Origin: Gerris lacustris
Lineage: Eukaryota > Arthropoda > Insecta > Hemiptera > Gerridae
Direction of reading: 5' to 3'
Length of the DNA: 64,000 bases
Assembly: GCA_951217055.1 (NCBI GenBank)
Contig: OX578286.1
Location: 9,278,033-9,342,032, forward strand
Numbering within the stretch: position 1 is the stretch's first letter; the number at the start of each line of letters is the position of its first letter. Below the pieces are notes generated by a model. It saw only the letters and a program-made list of their open reading frames with translations, was not told the DNA's origin and made no database searches. Below, piece after piece: positions 37,206 through 48,980 of the stretch. The translations under genes were made by a program, and so were the position numbers.

Positions 37206-38299
37206 TACCCTTGTTTAACTAACTGATCATCCTTTGTTCTCAAAGAAGATATGAGCATAACAAAGAAAGCTGAAAAATTCGACACTTGTTGAAGAATACA
37301 CAATAGATACGAAATCAGTAAAACCAATTGGATGAGGCGATATAAAAATATAAAAATTTGTGTCCGACACCCCTTGATGGGCTTAGACCTGCCAAAGAGC
37401 TTATACAATTTTATATATAATAGATGTGGAGCGGGGATATGGATTAGCGAAAAAAAATAAAAGTTCGTCTGTCTAAATTATCTTCACTCGTGACCATTCA
37501 AGGAAACTAAAATAAATCTTCAATAGAATAATAATACTAAGAAAAGCATAATTTGAATTGAACGCATAATCACATTAAAATTAGAAAAACATTTAGAACA
37601 AAATAAACCGGGTCTTTCAAAATATACAAAACCGAAAATGTATATTCATTGAAGATACCGAATATGTGTACACAAGAGAGCCAGAACATGGGGTTATTAT
37701 TAATTGCTTTCAAATTGACTGCACCCAGGGGAGTATGTTGACGGGACTAACCCTTAATCCCATGGGATTATTTCCCTAGTATAACATAAAGCTGGATCGT
37801 TTCTCTTCCAAAACCACCCTCCGTCTAAAAATGGAGGGATAAAATAACAGAAATAACATTTTGAGTTTGTGTCTTTCAATTAATTTAAAGGTTTGGAAAA
37901 TGGGGGGGGGGGGGGGGGTAGTTTAAATACAAAATTGTAATGTTCCAGTGTCCTCTTCAGAGTCCGATGGGTCATTCCAATTTTTTTTAAAGTCTTTCGT
38001 ACTGCCGTAAATTACAGGAGTATCGTATTGGATATACCTCATGCTTTAAACCGTTAAAGGGTAGAGGGATTTTTAGGTCTCTAAAAACACCCTTTTTTCA
38101 GAAGAGAGTGTAGGGGAAAATGGTTTTTGTTTTTAGTTGTAATATTTAGGATATGGAAACACTGATACCAACCCCTATCCTCTTGCCTATCCCTTGTCCG
38201 TACAATAGCGTTGGATTCTGGTAGACTCCCATGTTGTGTGTTCAGAGTGTTTTTACGATTCCCAAAGGCATCGTGGAGGAAAAGGAAGGTTTAAAAAGA

Positions 38300-38625
38300 G
38301 GTAAATTTTCTGGTAACTAAAACACTTTTCGATGGGAAAGTCCTTACCCACCCTTACAATACTGATAGAGAGTTTACTAAAGCTATTGATAATACCTTAG
38401 GGATTTCAGTCACAAAATATCCCACGATAGACTTTATACACCAGAATTAAAGCAATTTTCAAAAATTATTATCATTTTTGAAAAGATTCCTTTTATTTCT
38501 GAATAAGGGCACAAAATTTCACTATTATCTAAATATTTGAGGAAGAAGTTCGGAAATCGAGTGTGTTCATTGCTACAAATATATGTCTACATAATCAAAA
38601 AACACAATCTTTAAAGGCTATAGAG
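38300..38625. repeat. Dispersed repeat, inverted to 43045-43375
   Basis: TTTTCGATGGGAAAGTCCTT, CCCACGATAGACTTTATA, TTTCTGAATAAGGGC and GAGTGTGTTCATTGCTAC occur here and in reverse complement in the second copy. Confidence 0.88.
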
Positions 38626-39889
38626 AGTTTTATCATTTATTTGTAAAACCAATCACCATAAACAACCTCAGGGGTCTAATTTGAACACAAATATTGTTTA
38701 CCATTAAATTGTTATAGCTGGATTATGTCGGAAGATTTCTTTTTACACTTATATGAAACGGGTTAAAGCTAGTGTAAACCAAACGCATCATGATGGTGTC
38801 ATCATTAGCGAAAAATTGGTAAAAATCAAGTCAAGGTTCTGGACAATGCTAAAGATTGTCTAGAAAATGCTCTCATCAAAGATATTAAAAAATGGGTATT
38901 TAGAAGCAGTAAATTGCCATCGAATTCAATTCGGATAGTTAGAAGCAAAGCTCAAGTAACCAAATTCAAAATGAGGTGAAATAAGAACTGCTAGTTTTTT
39001 TTGTTCTTTTATTGAAATATTTTTCAAAGATGAGGAATCTCGTGAATCCATTTAACTTCAAAATCAATGGTACTAAAAGACAATTCCTAACCCAAATGGA
39101 AGTTGATAAGAAGAGTTTTATGTCAAAAAAACAAGATCATTGAAAAGGGAACTGGATTCCTCCCAAAGGGAGTTAACTTTCAGCTCATTAAGGATCATCC
39201 TTCAAGGAAGAAGCTCGAGGGAGGTTAAGATTTGTCGACCCAAGGCAAAGATCAAGCATCCCCCCTTTTAGTTTAATATTAAAATTGGGTTCTTGGGATT
39301 TCGAAAAGGGATTTTCGGCAAGGATGTTGGGAAGAGTCTCACGAGGTTTCATAGGAAGTTCCCTTGAGCAAGTGGGGAGGGGATTTAGAGGAAGTCTTCC
39401 CTCTCGGTGGACCTTCAAGATTGGATTAAACTAGCGAAAATCGTCGGAACGCATTTAGCTTATTAAGATCTTCATGAAGTATATAGAGATAGAAGCACTG
39501 GAAAGGGTGGGTTTCAAGTTACCACCCAAAACCTCCTCCTTTTCAACAAGGCAGCTAAAGGCACTAAATTAACCATGATGAAGGAATTCCGCCACTCATT
39601 CCTTCCCCTAACCACCCACAGAGACGAATATTTTGATAATAGGAAAAACAGGCCAATCTATAAAACAATTTTATTGCTTTCTTTATGTCGGCGAAACAAG
39701 ACTTTAAAACACAAAATTAAAATGAATCTTCATCTTGCTTTAGTAAATAGTAAAAGAATTAATAATTCCCAATCTTTAAAAGATTTCTAAAAAGGGAATT
39801 GTACAAATATAAACGTAAGATTACAGACTAATTACAATTCTTGCATTTATGAAATGTTTAGTAGACTAAAGAAGAGAATACCAGTAAAA

Positions 39890-40425
39890 ATAGTTCAGAA
39901 ACCTATAATAATATGGAACGAATGTAGTTTTAAAAAAGGTCAAACAAGGATAATAAATTACTATCTGCTTAAATACTGGCTATATTTCGACCTTCTCTTA
40001 GGTCATTTTCAAGTCTATTTCTATCACAGTCTGATAAACTGTGAAAGAAATAGTTTTTCTTTCATTTTTAGAAATGTTTTTCCGTTGCTTCTTTTTATCT
40101 TGTTAATTAAGTTATTGGTTTCTTCTTATTATTGTTGTTAATTTATTATATAGGCATGGAAGGAGAGGATAATTTTCAGTTTTTAAATATTTTTTAAAAT
40201 TAATATACAATCATTTTCAATGAAAAATTACCCACGAGGTAATGAGTTAACTCAAGTTGGGAAGTTCTCAAATTTGATATAGAATTGTTTATTGGTTTTT
40301 AATCAGTAATGAGGTCTGAAGATGACCTAAGAGGTCAAAATATAGCCAGTATATTGAAGCAGATAGTAATTTATTATCCCTGTTTGGCCTACTTTAAAGC
40401 CACATTCGTTCAATTAAATAAAAAA
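39890..40425. mobile_element. Foldback element with ~110-bp arms
   Basis: The left arm has GAACGAATG, AATAAATTACTATCTGCTT, ACTGGCTATATTTCGACC and TCTTAGGTCATTTTCA; the right arm (about 40310-40420) is its reverse complement with some changes. About 300 bp separate the arms. Two short plus-strand frames here are not recognised. Confidence 0.8.
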
Positions 40426-42129
40426 GGGATCACTTTAGTCAGAAATGTATAATAATATGGTAATACCCCATAATAACCCTACGAGGACCCAAATCTACCT
40501 ACCTACGAACTAAAGTAAGTACTAACGCTTAATCTATTACTGCCCCCCCCCCCCCCCCAAATTACGGCGACCCAAATTTCTTTTAATAGGGAAAAAATGG
40601 CGACGAAGCAAGATACAAGATTGTAAACTTACTCTGTAACGCTTGTACTGGTGAAGAATAACAATTTTATGGTCAATATTTGAAATATTTTATCCTTCTT
40701 TCAATGAGGGTTTGTGAACTAAAAACTTCCTCATACACATAATTTTATGGTGCAGTGTTTTAAAGTGTTAGATGTTTTGGGTTCTCACGGTTGCATATAT
40801 ATAATATCAAAGTTTACTTCAAAAATAATTCCTCTCTAGCGGGGAAACGAACCTGACTTCTTAACCTTTGTAATTACATTTATTTTTGATCAATAAATCT
40901 CGAAAACTATATTTTTCCAAGGAGAATTTCTTTTACTATTATATTTGTATTTCAATGGACTAAAATTAGAAATTTTTAAAATCCAAAATCGTCAGAGCTG
41001 TTTTCAGCACTAAATCATTTTTTACTTAAATTTATAGCTAAAATTAATTTCTCCATTTCATTTTGGGGTAAGATTTTTCACAGACCATGAAAGCCAAATT
41101 TAATCAAAATTGCCCCAGTAGTTTAGGCTCCACACGTATGCATAGACTATTGACAAACATTTTATAAAAACCCCTTTTTGGACTCAGAGGACCTTTAAAC
41201 GTGTAAATCAATAAAATAAAAATCATCGTCAATCACAATACTTTCTTCCTATATATACTGAAAACATGAAAAAGTAAAAATGAACGCTTCTGAGAGATAT
41301 CGAAATGAAGCTGTGCTTAGACCAAATACATCGGATTATTTATTAAATTGCCATTATTTAAAAGACCTTTCAGATGAATTTCAACTAAAATTTGTCTCAT
41401 GAAATCTTTAGAAGCTTTAATTATTTCAATAATTAATTAAGAACAAATGATTATTTCAATTTAAAGCTGATCTATCTTAGTAATCTTAAACTAAATTCTG
41501 AAGTGCACTTTCCACTGTGACAATCTAGAAACTGATTCCAAGTATTTTAGTAAATTGTAGTTGAATAATTGAAGATTTATCATTTCATGTCTAAGAAAGC
41601 GAACTTAAAGGTCTGTAGATCTATTTTCATAAATGTTACAAACTTTTTAAACGTGAATTGGAAGAATTATAAATAGATATAGCTTGGAGAACGTTGGATT
41701 TTCTATTTCATAATAAAATTGTATGTTTCATAAGCTTGTTCTATCGTGACACTTTCGATCTACTGTCTCAAGTTTTCTTCAGTAAGAAGACTTGAAAATG
41801 GAAGAATTATGAATACAGGTTTCTGGAACGGGAAGGTTTTTGACAGAAAAGGTAGTTTTGACGAGGAGCCTTGGACGACTGTGGCCCAGTAAGGATGCCT
41901 TCGAAACCCCTGTAAATATAATATGAGGGACTTTAGGAGAGAAAGGTCTCCCTTACTCCCCCTTCTACTGAGTTTCCTGACTCCTCGTCGAGCCGGTTCA
42001 TCAGTTATTGATAAAACCTTCAGGGGCTAACTGAAGGAAGGAGGGAGGATTCACCTCGGCTTTCGAGGTCCAACTCAACTTGCCAGCAGAGGATGGCTAG
42101 AGAGATTAGGAGATATAAGAGAAAGGCGG

Positions 42130-42545
42130 ATTAGCGATCCCATTTACTACTACCCTCTTCCTGCTGGCGGCCCTTCCTCAAGGCTAGTCCGGTCTAGGGA
42201 AAAGGGCTCCCAAGAGCCGTATCGAACATTCCATCCCTCTAGGGCAAAAGCAGAGGTAACCCGTTCTACGTCCGAAACCCTTTCTAACCTGAACAAGGGG
42301 GGAGAGGGGGGGGGGTCTTTAATCGACCTACTGTTGCACCAAAACCCACCAACTCTCGGATTCCCCGGGAAACTAAATCCAAGTAAGGGCAACAAAGCCC
42401 ACAAGTAGTCGATCCGAAAACGAAAACTTCCAACCCGCCTTAAATACAAACACATCGGAATGTCTAACAAACTTGATTTCGGACCCCGGCGGGAGAAACA
42501 AAACTACCCAACTCTAATAGATCATTTAGAATTACCTACTTCTGT
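42130..42545. other. GC-rich coding-like segment, possibly decayed retroelement
   Basis: GC content is well above the surroundings and frames are open on both strands (a minus-strand frame at 42150-42470; a plus-strand reading ending near 42550). A run of 11 G interrupts it. Neither translation resembles a family I know. Segment 41860-42010 upstream carries CGAGGAGCCTTGG and CTGACTCCTCGTCG as an inverted pair. Confidence 0.3.
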
Positions 42546-42744
42546 CTGACCAGCATTTGAAAAGGGGAAATTTAATTAGACGTCACTGCTAGATGTTTAA
42601 CTAGTTAAAATGAAAAGCAATCACATTTAACAAAGAGAAAAGGATTGGTTAATGTTAAACATAATCGTTATCATAGAAGATCTAAAGCAGTAAAGATTTA
42701 GTATTAAAGAAGAAGGGAGAAAGATATATCAAATTGTTTTTCTT

Positions 42745-42915
42745 TCTCAGATCCCTAGGTTCAAGTTCTTCAGATCCCTAGGTTTAGCTTCAAGTTCTTC
42801 AGATCCCTAGGTTTAGCTTCAAGTTCTTCAGATCCCTAGGTTTAGCTCCAACTTCTTCAGATCCCTAGGTTTCGCTTCAAGTCCTTCAGATCCCTAGGTT
42901 TAGCTTCAAGTTCTT
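42745..42915. repeat. 29-bp minisatellite (6 units)
   Basis: Units read TTCAGATCCCTAGGTTTAGC then TTCAAGTTC. Confidence 0.95.
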
Positions 42916-43044
42916 GTTAACCCAGAGCTCTAACATGTACGATGCAATAATTTTTACGTATCCAAATCACTCGGGTACTTATACATAATACCAAAATTAG
43001 CAAAAATGAGAGAAAATGGCTTTAAGCAATAAGATATGAAGGAG

Positions 43045-43375
43045 GTAATCTATAAAGATTGTGTTTTTTATGATAATATAGACATATATTTGGAGCAATG
43101 AACACACTCAATTTCCGAACTTCTTACTTAAATATTTAGATATTAGACAAATGTTTTAGTGAAATTTTGTGCCCTTTTTCAGAAATAAAAGGAATCTTTT
43201 CAAAAACGATAATATTTTTTGAAAATTGCTTTAATTCTAGTATATAAAGTCTATCGTGGGAATCACCAAGGTATTATCAATATAGCTTTAGTAAACTCTA
43301 TCAGTATTGCAAGGGTGGGTATGGGTAAGGACTTTCCCATCGAAAAGTATTTTAGTTACCAGAAAATTTACCTAA
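43045..43375. repeat. Dispersed repeat, inverted to 38300-38625
   Basis: Reverse-complement copy; contains GCAATGAACACACTC, GTGCCCTTTTTCAGAAATAA and GACTTTCCCATCGAAAAG. The plus-strand frame at 43219-43539 starts in it and is not supported by the other copy. Both copies lie in the LAR Ig2 intron, the second only ~370 bp from exon A. Confidence 0.88.
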
Positions 43376-43747
43376 AAGAAGGAATAAAATATGTGCAAAC
43401 CACTAAGGTACTTACACTGTATATAATCCCTACATTACCAAAATTACCTAACTCAGGAATGAGACACAGCTGGATTATTAATCTGGCTAATACATATTAT
43501 AATCCCAAAATTGGCAAAATCGAACCAAAATGGCTTTAGTCAAAGCATTAAAGTACAAAGGAGTAATATAATAAGTAATACTATCACAACATTAGCAAAA
43601 TCGAGCCAAAATGACCCAACTTTTACCATTGATATGCAGAGAAGGGTACTCTTTTAGTTTAGTACTCCCTAAAAGGGCCAACACTCTGTGGGCTGCCTGG
43701 GACTACCAAAGAACACAAAATAGAAATATTAATAATTTAGATTTTAC

Positions 43748-43948
43748 CTGTGAATTCAGCGTTGAGTGTGTATCTTGGATTTTTGCCTATCTGAAGAGGT
43801 AGCATGTTCTTGAGCCATCTAATGTTGGGTCGAGGGTTGCCCCTCGCAGTACAGGTCAAGATGGCATTGTGACCGATTTCCACCACTTTAGTCTTAAGTG
43901 GCGGCTCCGTTATCTGAGGGAATCCTTCAGGAAGACTTTTCCCTGAAC
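43748..43948 (-). CDS. Lar: LAR-type receptor protein tyrosine phosphatase, exon for N-terminal half of Ig domain 2
   Basis: This 201-bp internal exon encodes about 67 residues of a cell-adhesion-type receptor tyrosine phosphatase, a membrane protein of axon guidance and synapse formation. The reading begins with a linker (SGKSLPEGFPQITEPP), then an I-set Ig start with VVEIGHNAILTC (first Ig cysteine near residue 32), ARGNP and the core tryptophan in IRWLKN (near residue 44), and ends NPRYTLNAEFTG. The order and spacing match Ig2 of arthropod Lar. On the minus strand the exon follows a pyrimidine-rich ...TTCTCAG acceptor and ends ACAG|GTAAAA. Both borders are phase 1, so the exon is symmetric. 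No upstream Ig1 exon was recognised in the 20 kb before it. The family call is from known sequence character; Lar orthology rather than another Ig protein is inferred but strong. Confidence 0.93.
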
Positions 43949-44194
43949 CTGAGAACAAAGAAAACAACCAATCAGTTAACATTAAAATAAATTATGTTAA
44001 CATAAAAACAATACAATTATGACAGTTTATGTTCATGAATGAGAGATAATATAATAAATTTGTAAAAAGGACATTAATGATGAAATAATCAAATAATACC
44101 ATAATGTGGAAAATTCAAATATAACTAAATGTAGAGTTAATAACTGGTAATTAGCGTCAAGAAAAGACAGTTAATGTACTCGTACTTACATAGA

Positions 44195-44555
44195 GCACAG
44201 CTTCCCACTCGCTTTGTCGCCTAAACCTCAGCACTTGCAAACGGTTATAGCAAGTAGTCAGGTGCATTATGAACGCCCCAATAAGTTTTCTCTACTTTTA
44301 GCCCCGCTCGCCCGCCTAAATTAAGGGAGATGTGGGAAGCAGTGCACTATGTACAACCTTTAAGAAAAGAAAAGAAGAAGAGAAAGCACCAGCCTGCTCG
44401 CTTTATCGCTTAAACCTTAGAACTTGCAAACGGTTAAAGTAAGTAATAGGTGCACTATGAACGCCCCAATAAGATTTCACTACTTTTTGCCCCGCTCGCT
44501 CGCCGCGATTAAACGAGATGTGGGAAGCAGTACAACCTTTAAGAGAGAAAAGAAA
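44195..44555. repeat. ~190-bp tandem duplication
   Basis: Two copies share ACTTGCAAACGGTTA, TATGAACGCCCCAATAAG, GCCCCGCTCGC, GAGATGTGGGAAGCAGT and ACAACCTTTAAGA. They are GC-richer than the surroundings and non-coding. Confidence 0.9.
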
Positions 44556-45325
44556 TCATAAATTATATTAATCCCGACGTTTCGAATCCATTGTTGGGAT
44601 CATTCTCATGGGAGTTACTCATGATTAAAGTAATTTGCAACAAAATCTTTGACCCAGTCATCTCCAGGAGGTCTATATGTATTAAACTCCTGCCATAGAA
44701 ACCAAAGGTATAGTCTCTTTAAATCTGTATAAACTATATTAATTTATAACGAAACTAAAAGGATAAAATTCAATTTTGATTGAAGAACATGGTTAAAAAA
44801 AATATTCAAAATAAGAAGTTCATGTTTCATCATATTGATTCGAGTGTAACATAAATACAGCATAAAAATAACTCTTAGCTTCCTCGCCCTCTAATATTGG
44901 GACGAATGGAAGGTAACATGTGAGTTGAAAATATGGTTGTTATATAACATGAAAAGTTGTTGGACATGTTTCGATTCTCAGTAGAGTAACATGTATTTTT
45001 ATTCAATATTAAATGCACGCAGACTGCTTAAATTAATAAGATACTATCTGTTAGCTTACTTTTTACAAACCATCTAAATTTATTTAAAATCGATTGAGTA
45101 CTTTTAAAGATAGGCACTTATTTACTTTAGCACCTCTTTGGTTCTAAACAATAGTCTGCCCTACAAAAGTCTCGAAGGTTTGTGTGTTAGTCTCCCCAAG
45201 ACATTAAGACTCCTGGGCCAGTTTTATTACGCTATTTTAAGATTCAGTCTTATCACGTGTAGGACTAAATCGTATACAGAAAACTGTAGGACAATGAGTT
45301 CTGCCGTTTTCTTAGCGTATATTTA

Positions 45326-45524
45326 ATATTCCTTTGTCTTAATAGTTAATTAGATTAAGGGATATTATCACGTTCATATACACAAGTGTGATATTCCTTT
45401 GTCCCAAGATGCATTGGAATAAACATTCCTTTGTCTTAATAGTAATTTAGACTAAGGAATATAATATACTACTCTGTATAATATGTTCCTTTGTCTAAAT
45501 AACTATGATAAGACAAAGGAATAT
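45326..45524. mobile_element. 199-bp inverted-repeat element with ATATTCCTTTGTC ends
   Basis: ATATTCCTTTGTCTTAATAG at the left is inverted as TATGATAAGACAAAGGAATAT at the right, with further ATTCCTTTGTC words inside (45390-45460). These words also occur inside the CTTCTTTAG family, so the two families are related or nested. Confidence 0.75.
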
Positions 45525-45858
45525 AGGGGGGTGCCTAAGTAAAAAAGTACATAAAGATAGAGGTATTAATAAAAAAAAAGTTTTTGCGCATGTGGAAGAA
45601 TACACATTGAGCTTAGAAGGTTGTATATGGGACAACAGTAAGCCTTTTTATCGCCTACAAACAAAATTTTATTAAAATCTGACGAGTAATTTTTAAGAAA
45701 TTGTCGTTGAACTATAGAGACCAAACATTTTCCCTGGCATCTGAAACGGATTTATGTCCAGATATATTTAAATTGCTTCCGCCATCTACATTAATTTCGG
45801 AACCATAAACTAAAATCTACTGCTTACACTAGTCATTCCATTGGTGAAAAATACGGCA

Positions 45859-45918
45859 CTTCTTTAGATTGTTACTCCCCTTATAAATAAAACAGAGGGG
45901 AGTAACAATCTAAAGAAG
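45859..45918. mobile_element. 60-bp palindromic element of the CTTCTTTAG family
   Basis: CTTCTTTAGATTGTTACTCC runs to a short centre and back as GGAGTAACAATCTAAAGAAG: almost nothing but the terminal repeats. Confidence 0.85.
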
Positions 45919-45932
45919 GTGTATGGGATGTT

Positions 45933-46085
45933 CTTCTTTAGACTGTTACAGCCCTTATAAAAACATAAGTATGATATTCCTTTGTCCCAAAGTACAATAG
46001 ACTAAACATCTCTTTGTCTTGATAGTTATTTAGTCAAAGTCATTTACATTTTAAAAAAATCATAGGGGAGTAACAGTCTAAAGAA
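45933..46085. mobile_element. 153-bp element of the CTTCTTTAG family
   Basis: Ends CTTCTTTAGACTGTTAC and GAGTAACAGTCTAAAGAA are inverted. The interior has ATATTCCTTTGTCCC and ACTAAACATC words shared with 47.0 kb and 29.9 kb. It lies 14 bp from the 60-bp palindrome. Confidence 0.85.
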
Positions 46086-46998
46086 ATACCAAAAATACAA
46101 ACTATAAATCTCGACAACTTTTATTTAAGCTTTTTCTGGACACAGTATCGTATTTGACTAAATTAATTTACGAGGACATGCATTTTCAGCATAAACAAAC
46201 CCTGTACAAATAGGTTAGTACAAGGAGGGTGGTATTTCACAGGAAAATGTCAGTATATAAAATAACATTTTAAAAAAAAGAGAAAAAAGTTGTAATAAAA
46301 TCATTGGAATGAACTCTGAATGAAAAAAGAAAATCTTCCAGAGCGAGAAAGATAAGAACATTTCATTTGACAGTGTTGCCCGTTCAGTTTCAAGAAAAAA
46401 AAATCCCTATAGCACAGAAAAAGTGAGTTAGAGTCAGGGATTTTTTATTATTTTCTTTTCTTACTTTCAGGTATATAAAACAATAAAGAAATTGCTTTAC
46501 TTTCGTGTCTCTTCCGTTTACTATCCTAGCTTTTTAAAGTTACGCGATTTTTTCGTCTGTATTTAGGTTCTGTTTAAGGTTAGAATTCTTTTTTTTTTTC
46601 GCTTAAAGCTTACTTTCTTCTTCAACCCTTTAGTTCTTGTACACATCTTTCGTTCTTTTTGTCTCCATTTTTATTTTTTGGGGGGAAAGGTAAGAAGGGA
46701 AACGTAACAAGATTTTTATTTCTCGAGATGGAAAGCGGAACGGAGTGAATAAAAAGAAATGTAATGGAATGAGGACAAAGCTATTTTCCTTTCACTTTAC
46801 TTTCTGTGTATTTCTTACCTTTTATATTTTTTATTTATTTGCTCTTTCAATGTCAGTTCTTATTACTCTAAAAGATAAAAATAGATTTAGAAAAGTTAGA
46901 TATGATTAATTATTATCAGACCTTTAAAATGACAATATGCATGTAGGAAGTGATATATTATTGATTTAAAGTACAGAAATCCTTTCTCGTTTTTTGTA

Positions 46999-47151
46999 CT
47001 TCTTTAGATTGTTACTCCCCTATGTATTTTAAGAATAAAAATTGACTTTAACTACAAAACTTAAAACAAAGGGATGTTTAGTTCAATGTACTTTGGGACA
47101 AAGGAATATCACACTTCTGTTTTTAATAAGAGGAGTAACAGTCTAAAAAAG
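46999..47151. mobile_element. 153-bp element of the CTTCTTTAG family, second locus
   Basis: Ends CTTCTTTAGATTGTTACTCC and AGGAGTAACAGTCTAAAAAAG are inverted, with an interior GGGACAAAGGAATATCACAC. It is followed after 14 bp by a 59-bp palindromic partner. Confidence 0.85.
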
Positions 47152-47165
47152 TACATTCCACACAC

Positions 47166-47224
47166 CTTCTTTATATTGTTACTCTCCTCAATTTTCTTTA
47201 TTAGTGGAGTAACAATCTAAAAAG
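47166..47224. mobile_element. 59-bp palindromic element of the CTTCTTTAG family, second locus
   Basis: CTTCTTTATATTGTTACTC at the left and GAGTAACAATCTAAAAAG at the right are inverted around an AATTTTCTTTATT centre. Confidence 0.82.
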
Positions 47225-47635
47225 TCCCTCGTTTTAATTTAACACTTTCTGTGACAATAAACTTCACAGCTCTAAAAACTCTCTAATTCCTCAAATATGA
47301 TTACAAAAATGGCTGTAATATTATGAAAGAGGTGCAGTTCAATAAAAAAATAAAAAATAAAAACAATTTGCCCTGGCAGTTGATCGGGACTAAAACCCAA
47401 AAGAAAAAAAAAATAAAACAATAATGGAAAAATAAATGAACCACCTCTTCCAACCTCCTCAATACTTCCTTCAACCTTCTCTAACTACCTATAATTCTTC
47501 CAAACATCTATAACCTTCTCCAACCTCCTCAATACTTCCTTCAACCTTCTCTAACTACCTATAATTCTTCCAAACATCTATAACCTTCTCCAACCTCCTC
47601 AATACTTCCTTCAACCTTCTCTAACTACCTATAAT

Positions 47636-48279
47636 TTGCAGATTTGTCCGCGCATGTTATTTCAGGTATATGTTTCGGCGTGTGTTTTACAAGTATGAAT
47701 CTTTGTGTGATCGGCTCAAGCTGGACCCCTTGTATAAGAGGCGTAAGGCCCATGAGGTTCTGTTCTTGGTGAACTGCTTGTCTGGTAAGACTTTCTGTTC
47801 TCAAGTTCAGGACCAAATTGTTATACTACCCCCTGGTAGGAGAGCTGGTCGCCCTCTCTATATTAAGGAGTTGTCAGACTGTTGTCCCTTAGTCAGATGT
47901 GTTTCGTCCTGCAACTCCCTCGTTAACTGTTCTGATTTGTTGTGTTTGTCTAATCTCCGTTCCGTGTTGTCCTTTCTGGAGTGATCTGAAATTTTATTTA
48001 TTTATTTATTTTTTTCTAGTCTTCTTCTTAAGCTAGTCGTTTTTTTTATAATAATTTTTGTAAAAATGTTTAGTTGTTACTTAATTATTTGTTATTGCTT
48101 TTATATTTTTTTTATCTTGGTTTTTTTTACTTAAATCTCGTAACCTCTCACCTGATTGGCAGGTTTTTAATTTTTGTTATTTTAGGCGTAATTATAGTAT
48201 GTTTGTTATGTAATAGAGTGCCTCACTTGTGGCTTCAGCTGTTGAGGACTCTTAAAATATGTTTAATAAATAAATAAAT
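47636..48279 (+). mobile_element. 5'-truncated non-LTR retrotransposon (LINE) inserted in a 71-bp minisatellite
   Basis: The insertion splits the 71-bp array: the array reads ...ACTACCTATAATT on the left and resumes ATTCTTCCAAACATC on the right, a short duplicated ATAATT-like join. The insert carries the last part of a reverse-transcriptase ORF on the plus strand, a T-rich 3' UTR and a terminal (AATA)n tail ending ATAAATAAATAAATA. A truncated 5' end, a simple-repeat 3' tail and a target duplication are the marks of target-primed LINE insertion. The element is unrelated in composition to its host array. Confidence 0.85.
47670..47984 (+). pseudogene. C-terminal end of a LINE reverse-transcriptase ORF
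   Basis: A 105-codon open frame ends at a stop followed by a 3' UTR. It contains YKRRKAHEVLFLVNCLSGKT, which resembles the post-reverse-transcriptase C-terminal region of Jockey/CR1/I-group LINEs (R-R near the start, then a K/N-LLSG-type segment). The catalytic FADD box is not present because the copy is 5'-truncated. The upstream frame also reads open into the truncation point. The clade cannot be decided from this piece. Confidence 0.6.
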
Positions 48280-48904
48280 AATTCTTCCAAACATCTATAA
48301 CCTTCTTCAACCTCCTCCATACTTCCTTCAACCTTCTCTAACTCCCTATAACCACTTATATACTCTATTTAAGCACTTCTTAATTCCATTAACCACTTTT
48401 TGCGATCTCTTTACTTCCTCTAACCTTTTTTCACTTTCTCTAATCATCCATTAACCTCCTCTAACTTTAAACCTTCAGCCTCTACATCCTTTAAGGACAT
48501 ATCTATATTCATGAAAATTTTGTTGCGCGTCAATTTATGCTTATATACCTTCATCCCGACTAACTTCTGACTTCACACAAGATTTGCTTGTTATCGGAAT
48601 CTAAGTCTAAATCAGAACCAGCTGTCTGGACCAGAAAAAAGAGAGAATCCTTAAGAGACAAGAAAATCTTAAGAGATGATCAGAAATTAGAGCATCTCTG
48701 CGCCGACCAACAATTTATGAATTGTCTGTTTATTTTATTAATTTTTAGTGATTTAATTTAATTAAAAACTATTTTTCAAGACTAGACATAAGAGTTGTGC
48801 CATTCTCAAGGAAAGCTCAAAGTGGTAGAAAAGAGAGAAGAAAACGAACAAAGAGAACAGGGTCCTACTCTCCTCAGAAACAACTAGAATTGATAAGCAT
48901 TAAG

Positions 48905-48980
48905 ATATCAACACAGACAGACACAAGTCTATCTACATATTAATTGCCTTTTGCCATTTCTAATTCCTACGGCTCTCTCT
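48905..48980. repeat. ~75-bp direct repeat, left copy
   Basis: ATATCAACACAGACA through AAGTCTATCTACATATTAAT and TGCCATTTCTAATTCCTA to GGCTCTCTC recurs at 50823-50897 with few changes, flanking the 164-bp minisatellite region. Confidence 0.9.

Larger units (their letters stand above)
29190..43747 (-). other. Lar: LAR intron splitting Ig domain 2 (14,558 bp)
   Basis: The intron runs from the GTAAAA donor after exon A to the TTTCCACAG acceptor of exon B; both borders are phase 1 and the joined frame is open. In vertebrate LAR-family genes an alternatively spliced mini-exon (meA) sits at the equivalent point of Ig2, just before the G-A-L-Q-I segment, so a short cassette exon could hide here. I did not identify one. 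The intron is filled with repeats listed separately: a Transib-like element, an 84-bp minisatellite, a MITE, tRNA-like sequences, foldbacks and other arrays. Confidence 0.85.
47439..48345. repeat. 71-bp minisatellite interrupted by the LINE
   Basis: Units carry CCAACCTCCTCAATACTTCC, TTCAACCTTCTCTAACTACC and TATAATTCTTCCAAACATCT. Three nearly identical copies stand before 47636 and a partial, slightly diverged copy follows the LINE at 48280-48345. Confidence 0.9.

Noticed and set aside
42150..42470. 106-codon GC-rich minus-strand frame considered as a gene
   Set aside because: No domain, a poly-G run within it, and open frames on the other strand; listed only as a coding-like segment.
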